Assembly (NCBI GenBank): GCA_027016675.1
Contig: JALUSH010000058.1
Location: 1 to 15,143, forward strand
Length of the DNA stretch: 15,143 nucleotides
Direction: 5' to 3'
From: Thermodesulfovibrio sp.
GTDB lineage: Bacteria; Nitrospirota; Thermodesulfovibrionia; Thermodesulfovibrionales; JdFR-85
Shown piece after piece: positions 12,514 to 15,143 of the stretch. The notes beneath the pieces are model-generated. The model saw only the letters and a list, made by a program, of their open reading frames with translations, had not been told where the DNA came from and made no database searches. Numbering within the stretch: the first letter of the stretch is position 1; each line of letters opens with the position of its first letter. Made by a program: the position numbers and the translations under genes.

Positions 12514-14046
12514 TTGCGGTATCTTTTATTTAGAACAGTCTTAATTATAATCTTTATCCAGTTGTTGGGCAGTGTCTCTGCCAGGGCTAAAGAGGAGATA
12601 ACGATGGCGCTTATCCCTCTTCAATCTCCTTCCACAATGTATAAAAGGTTCTTGCCTCTGAAGAGATACCTGGAAGATAAACTGGATATAAAGATTAAAA
12701 TTAAAGTAGCAAGAAAGAGTAGTGAAGTTGTCAGTTTCTTAAAAGAAGGTTCAGCAGATATTGCCTTCCTCTGTCCTACCCTCTATACTGTTGCATACAA
12801 AGAGGCACCTATCCAGCCTATTGTGAAACTCAGGGTAGATGGTAAATCAGAGTACAGGAGTGTATTGTTGGTTCGGGATGATTCATATGTCAAGAAGACC
12901 GCAGACCTTTTAGATGGAAGTTTTGTGTTCGGCAGGTATGCCTGTCCAGGTTCAGGGCTGCTGCCAGAGATTATGTTAAAAAGGGTGGGGCTTTCCGATG
13001 AGACCTTCTTTGATGTGGCAAAACTGGGCTCTGACGAGAGTGCCATTACTGCTGTTCTTGCAAGGATGTTTGATGCCACAGGTGTGCCAGAGATGGTTGC
13101 CAAACCCTATATCGGTAAAGGTCTCAGAGTGTTAAGGTATTCATACTCCATTCCACAGTATCTTTTTGTTGCAAGGACTTCGCTGGGCTCTAAGTTTATT
13201 GAAGAGATGAGAAAGGTAATGCTTTCGATTAATGATATGAAGAATCGTAAAAGCATTATCGGGAGTATAGAATCAGGTGTGGACGGATTTGATGAGGCCA
13301 CTGACAGCGATTATGATATTGTCAGAGTCCTTATGAATAATCTTTCTGATGGGAAGGATGAGGTAATCCCCAGGAGAGCCAGAAGCATGAAGCTTTATGT
13401 TGAACCTGTCTATTTCGAACCAGAGATCTTTGCAATATTGAGTCCCCTGGCATCATATCTGTGGACACAGACTGGAATTCAATTCCAGATAATAGTGCCC
13501 AAAAATATAAGCGAGTTTATCAGTGCCCAAGAAAGGGTTAAAGAAGCCTTCTTCCTTGAAAATTATACGCTTGGTCAGATTTACTCTGTAAAAAGGGGAC
13601 TAAAAAAGGTCACTCCTGTCTCAATAAAGGGTTTTTCAGCCTCAGGAGAGGGGTTAATCATTGTGCAATCAGAAGGAAATATCAGAACACTGGAGGATTT
13701 AAAAGGAAAAAGGATTGGTATTACGTCAACCTATTCAGAGGGAGGATATCTTGCCCAGAAAAAGATGCTCGAGGATAAAGGTATATCATTAAATACCATC
13801 AGGTTCATTGAGCTGGGCACCTATGAAAATGTGATGATGAATCTCTACAGAGGTAGAATAGATGCAGGTTTTGTGAGTCTGTCAGCACTGGACTCAATGA
13901 AAGAAGATATAGATATGGCTCGTATCAGGGTTCTGAAAAAGACCTCTCTGCTTCAAGGATGGATTCTCATGGCTCAAAAAGAGATAAAAAGTGAAGTAAT
14001 TGATAAAGTGAGGCGTTTTATTATTGAATACTCAAAATCTCTATAA
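12514..14046 (+). CDS. Secreted protein with two tandem PhnD-like substrate-binding domains
   Basis: This is a 510-residue protein from the TTG at 12514. That start is chosen because AAGAGGG lies six bases upstream and it gives a clean signal peptide (MRYLLFRTVLIIIFIQLLGSVSARA). Earlier in-frame codons fall inside the soxB terminator. Domain 1 (about 27-285) shows MALIPLQ, FLPLKRYLEDKL, SADIAFLCPTLY and the ligand-loop region FVFGRYACPGSGLLPEI. Domain 2 (about 292-510) has LSPLASYL, LEDLKGKRIGITSTYSEGGYL and RGRIDAGFVSLSAL. These are hallmarks of phosphate/phosphonate/phosphite-type periplasmic binding proteins. No ABC permease or ATPase gene is adjacent; a histidine kinase is, 64 bases downstream. 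A sensory role is therefore more likely than transport. The same fold senses tetrathionate in TtrS and thiosulfate in ThsS, so a sulfur oxyanion is the leading ligand candidate. Confidence 0.78.
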   Translation: MRYLLFRTVLIIIFIQLLGSVSARAKEEITMALIPLQSPSTMYKRFLPLKRYLEDKLDIKIKIKVARKSSEVVSFLKEGSADIAFLCPTLYTVAYKEAPIQPIVKLRVDGKSEYRSVLLVRDDSYVKKTADLLDGSFVFGRYACPGSGLLPEIMLKRVGLSDETFFDVAKLGSDESAITAVLARMFDATGVPEMVAKPYIGKGLRVLRYSYSIPQYLFVARTSLGSKFIEEMRKVMLSINDMKNRKSIIGSIESGVDGFDEATDSDYDIVRVLMNNLSDGKDEVIPRRARSMKLYVEPVYFEPEIFAILSPLASYLWTQTGIQFQIIVPKNISEFISAQERVKEAFFLENYTLGQIYSVKRGLKKVTPVSIKGFSASGEGLIIVQSEGNIRTLEDLKGKRIGITSTYSEGGYLAQKKMLEDKGISLNTIRFIELGTYENVMMNLYRGRIDAGFVSLSALDSMKEDIDMARIRVLKKTSLLQGWILMAQKEIKSEVIDKVRRFIIEYSKSL

Positions 14047-14110
14047 AAATAACCATCCATATTATAGCTGGAACTGTGAGAGTTGCCAATCAGAATGAGA
14101 GGATGAAATA

Positions 14111-15143
14111 ATGAGGATATTAAAGGAGCTAAACAGGCGCACAAGCATAAAGACCAAGGGTGTTCTCTATGTGATGTTGCTGATTGTGGTCATATATATT
14201 TCAGTCAGTATAATTGTTCTTTCCTCGTCACGGAAGAATCTTCTCATGCAGAGAAAACAGTTTCATCTCAGTATTGCAGAGAAGCTGGCAATAAATGCAT
14301 CTGATGCGATTATATCAGAGGATTTTGGATTTCTTATGGAACAGATACGTCAGCTCAGATCGTCGGGCCAGATAAAGAACGCAAGGATCATTGATAAAAG
14401 AGGAATTATTGTTGCATCTGATGAAGTCAGTAATATTGGGAAGTTCGAAAAGAACCTCTCAGAGTTATTGAACAAAACCGGCCACGCCTATGATACAGAA
14501 ATAGATAGCCATTCTGATTGCCGCGTTTCACTACCCATTGAGATAGACGGGGATATTCTTGGTGCTTTGAGTTTAACATTTGATACAGAGGCTGAGGACA
14601 GAGCCTTTGGTAAAGATTTTAACAAGACCATATTACAGCTTTTTTATCTCTCCCTGGTTATATTTGCCTTTGGTATTGGTGGCTCTTATGTGGTTTCCTT
14701 GTTGATGACCCGTCCTATCACAAACCTCTCAAAAGAGATAGAGGAGTTTGAAAAGGAGATATCCTATTCTGATAAAGGCATTGCCAGTGGTTATTTATAT
14801 AAAGATGAAACAGAACAGCTACGTCAGGTATTTTATCATATGCTTGAAACACTCAGAAGATATCTCTCAGAGTTCAGGAGGGTCTCTGAGGAGAAGGAGA
14901 GGCTTACATGTATGGCTGCTATAGGAGAGATGTCTGCACAGATTGCCCATGAAATAAGGAATAGTCTCTATGCGATACGAGGTGCAATATCAGGAATAGA
15001 GAAATCAAAGGACGACTCAGAGGTTCAGGAATATATAGAGATAATAAAGGATGAGGCAGTTGAGATGTCAATGATGGCTGATAATTTCCTTCGCTTTGCG
15101 AGACTCCCTGCGCCATCTCCAGTATTATGTAACATTGTTGATG
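14111..15143 (+). CDS. Membrane sensor histidine kinase (3' truncated by window)
   Basis: At least 344 residues are visible, with the frame open to the window end. Order: a basic N-terminus, a first transmembrane segment (about 18-38), a ~135-residue periplasmic region, a second transmembrane segment (about 174-197), and a HAMP-like linker starting MTRPITNLSKEIEEFEKEI. A HisKA dimerisation domain follows, with phospho-acceptor His280 in GEMSAQIAHEIRNSLYAIRG. The usual Pro of HEIRNPL is Ser here. The ATP-binding domain lies beyond the window. This HEIRN type often pairs with NtrC-family sigma-54 activators, which would match the two -24/-12 promoters in the window. The ATG at 14111 follows AGAGG; the ATG at 14103 is closed at once by a stop. 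Gene order suggests that it reads out the PhnD-like protein. Confidence 0.85.
   Translation, partial: MRILKELNRRTSIKTKGVLYVMLLIVVIYISVSIIVLSSSRKNLLMQRKQFHLSIAEKLAINASDAIISEDFGFLMEQIRQLRSSGQIKNARIIDKRGIIVASDEVSNIGKFEKNLSELLNKTGHAYDTEIDSHSDCRVSLPIEIDGDILGALSLTFDTEAEDRAFGKDFNKTILQLFYLSLVIFAFGIGGSYVVSLLMTRPITNLSKEIEEFEKEISYSDKGIASGYLYKDETEQLRQVFYHMLETLRRYLSEFRRVSEEKERLTCMAAIGEMSAQIAHEIRNSLYAIRGAISGIEKSKDDSEVQEYIEIIKDEAVEMSMMADNFLRFARLPAPSPVLCNIVD

Noticed and set aside
14069..14090. Sigma-54-like TGGAAC...TTGCC before the kinase gene
   Set aside because: The GG and GC dinucleotides are two bases too far apart, so RpoN could not bind.

Overview
The window looks like a chromosomal segment of a Gram-negative, chemolithotrophic sulfur-oxidising bacterium. 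It carries a core Sox (thiosulfate oxidation) operon, soxXYZAB, whose products have Sec or Tat export signals, plus other sulfur-handling genes. Moderate base composition, frequent AGG/AGA codons and Lys/Glu-rich proteins would fit a deep-branching lineage such as Nitrospirota or Aquificota. That placement is a guess. Every gene seen is on the + strand.

Layout. (1) 2-1003: end of a membrane glycosyltransferase cut by the window edge. (2) 1167-5238: a tightly packed operon with a YeeE/YedE-type sulfur-compound permease, a TusA-like sulfur carrier, two tandem paralogous small membrane proteins, a universal stress protein and a UDP-galactopyranose-mutase-like FAD protein. (3) 5239-5474: a non-coding gap filled by a large branched inverted-repeat structure (element A). 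(4) 5475-6917: a radical SAM protein with a B12-binding-type N-terminal domain. (5) 6918-7406: a non-coding gap holding a 205-bp MITE-like insertion (17-bp inverted ends, 9-bp exact target duplication) that carries a second copy of the branched structure (element B, opposite strand), then a promoter region. (6) 7407-12430: a periplasmic thioredoxin, a periplasmic DsrE-like protein, a terminator, and soxX-soxY-soxZ-soxA-soxB ending at a strong terminator. (7) 12514-15143: a secreted protein with two tandem PhnD-like binding domains, followed by a membrane histidine kinase cut by the window edge.

How it may work together. The permease/TusA operon and the thioredoxin-DsrE-Sox region each start with a near-consensus sigma-54 (-24/-12) promoter. 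Upstream of each lies the same double operator: a perfect dyad CTGTNC-N6-GNACAG and a weaker copy exactly 32 bp further upstream. The proximal dyad sits 48.5 bp (first locus) and 38.5 bp (second locus) from the -24 element, a difference of about one helical turn. I infer one NtrC-type activator controlling a sulfur-oxidation regulon. The PhnD-like protein plus kinase beside soxB resembles a split version of the TtrS/ThsS tetrathionate/thiosulfate sensors and is the obvious candidate input; its regulator should lie just beyond 15143. soxCD is absent from the cluster, so sulfane sulfur may be stored or passed to TusA/DsrE-type carriers rather than fully oxidised in the periplasm.

The least explained item is the pair of branched elements. 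They share junction bases and a two-hairpin core, while their stems differ in sequence yet stay paired. That pattern points to a selected DNA or RNA structure, at least one copy of which is mobile.
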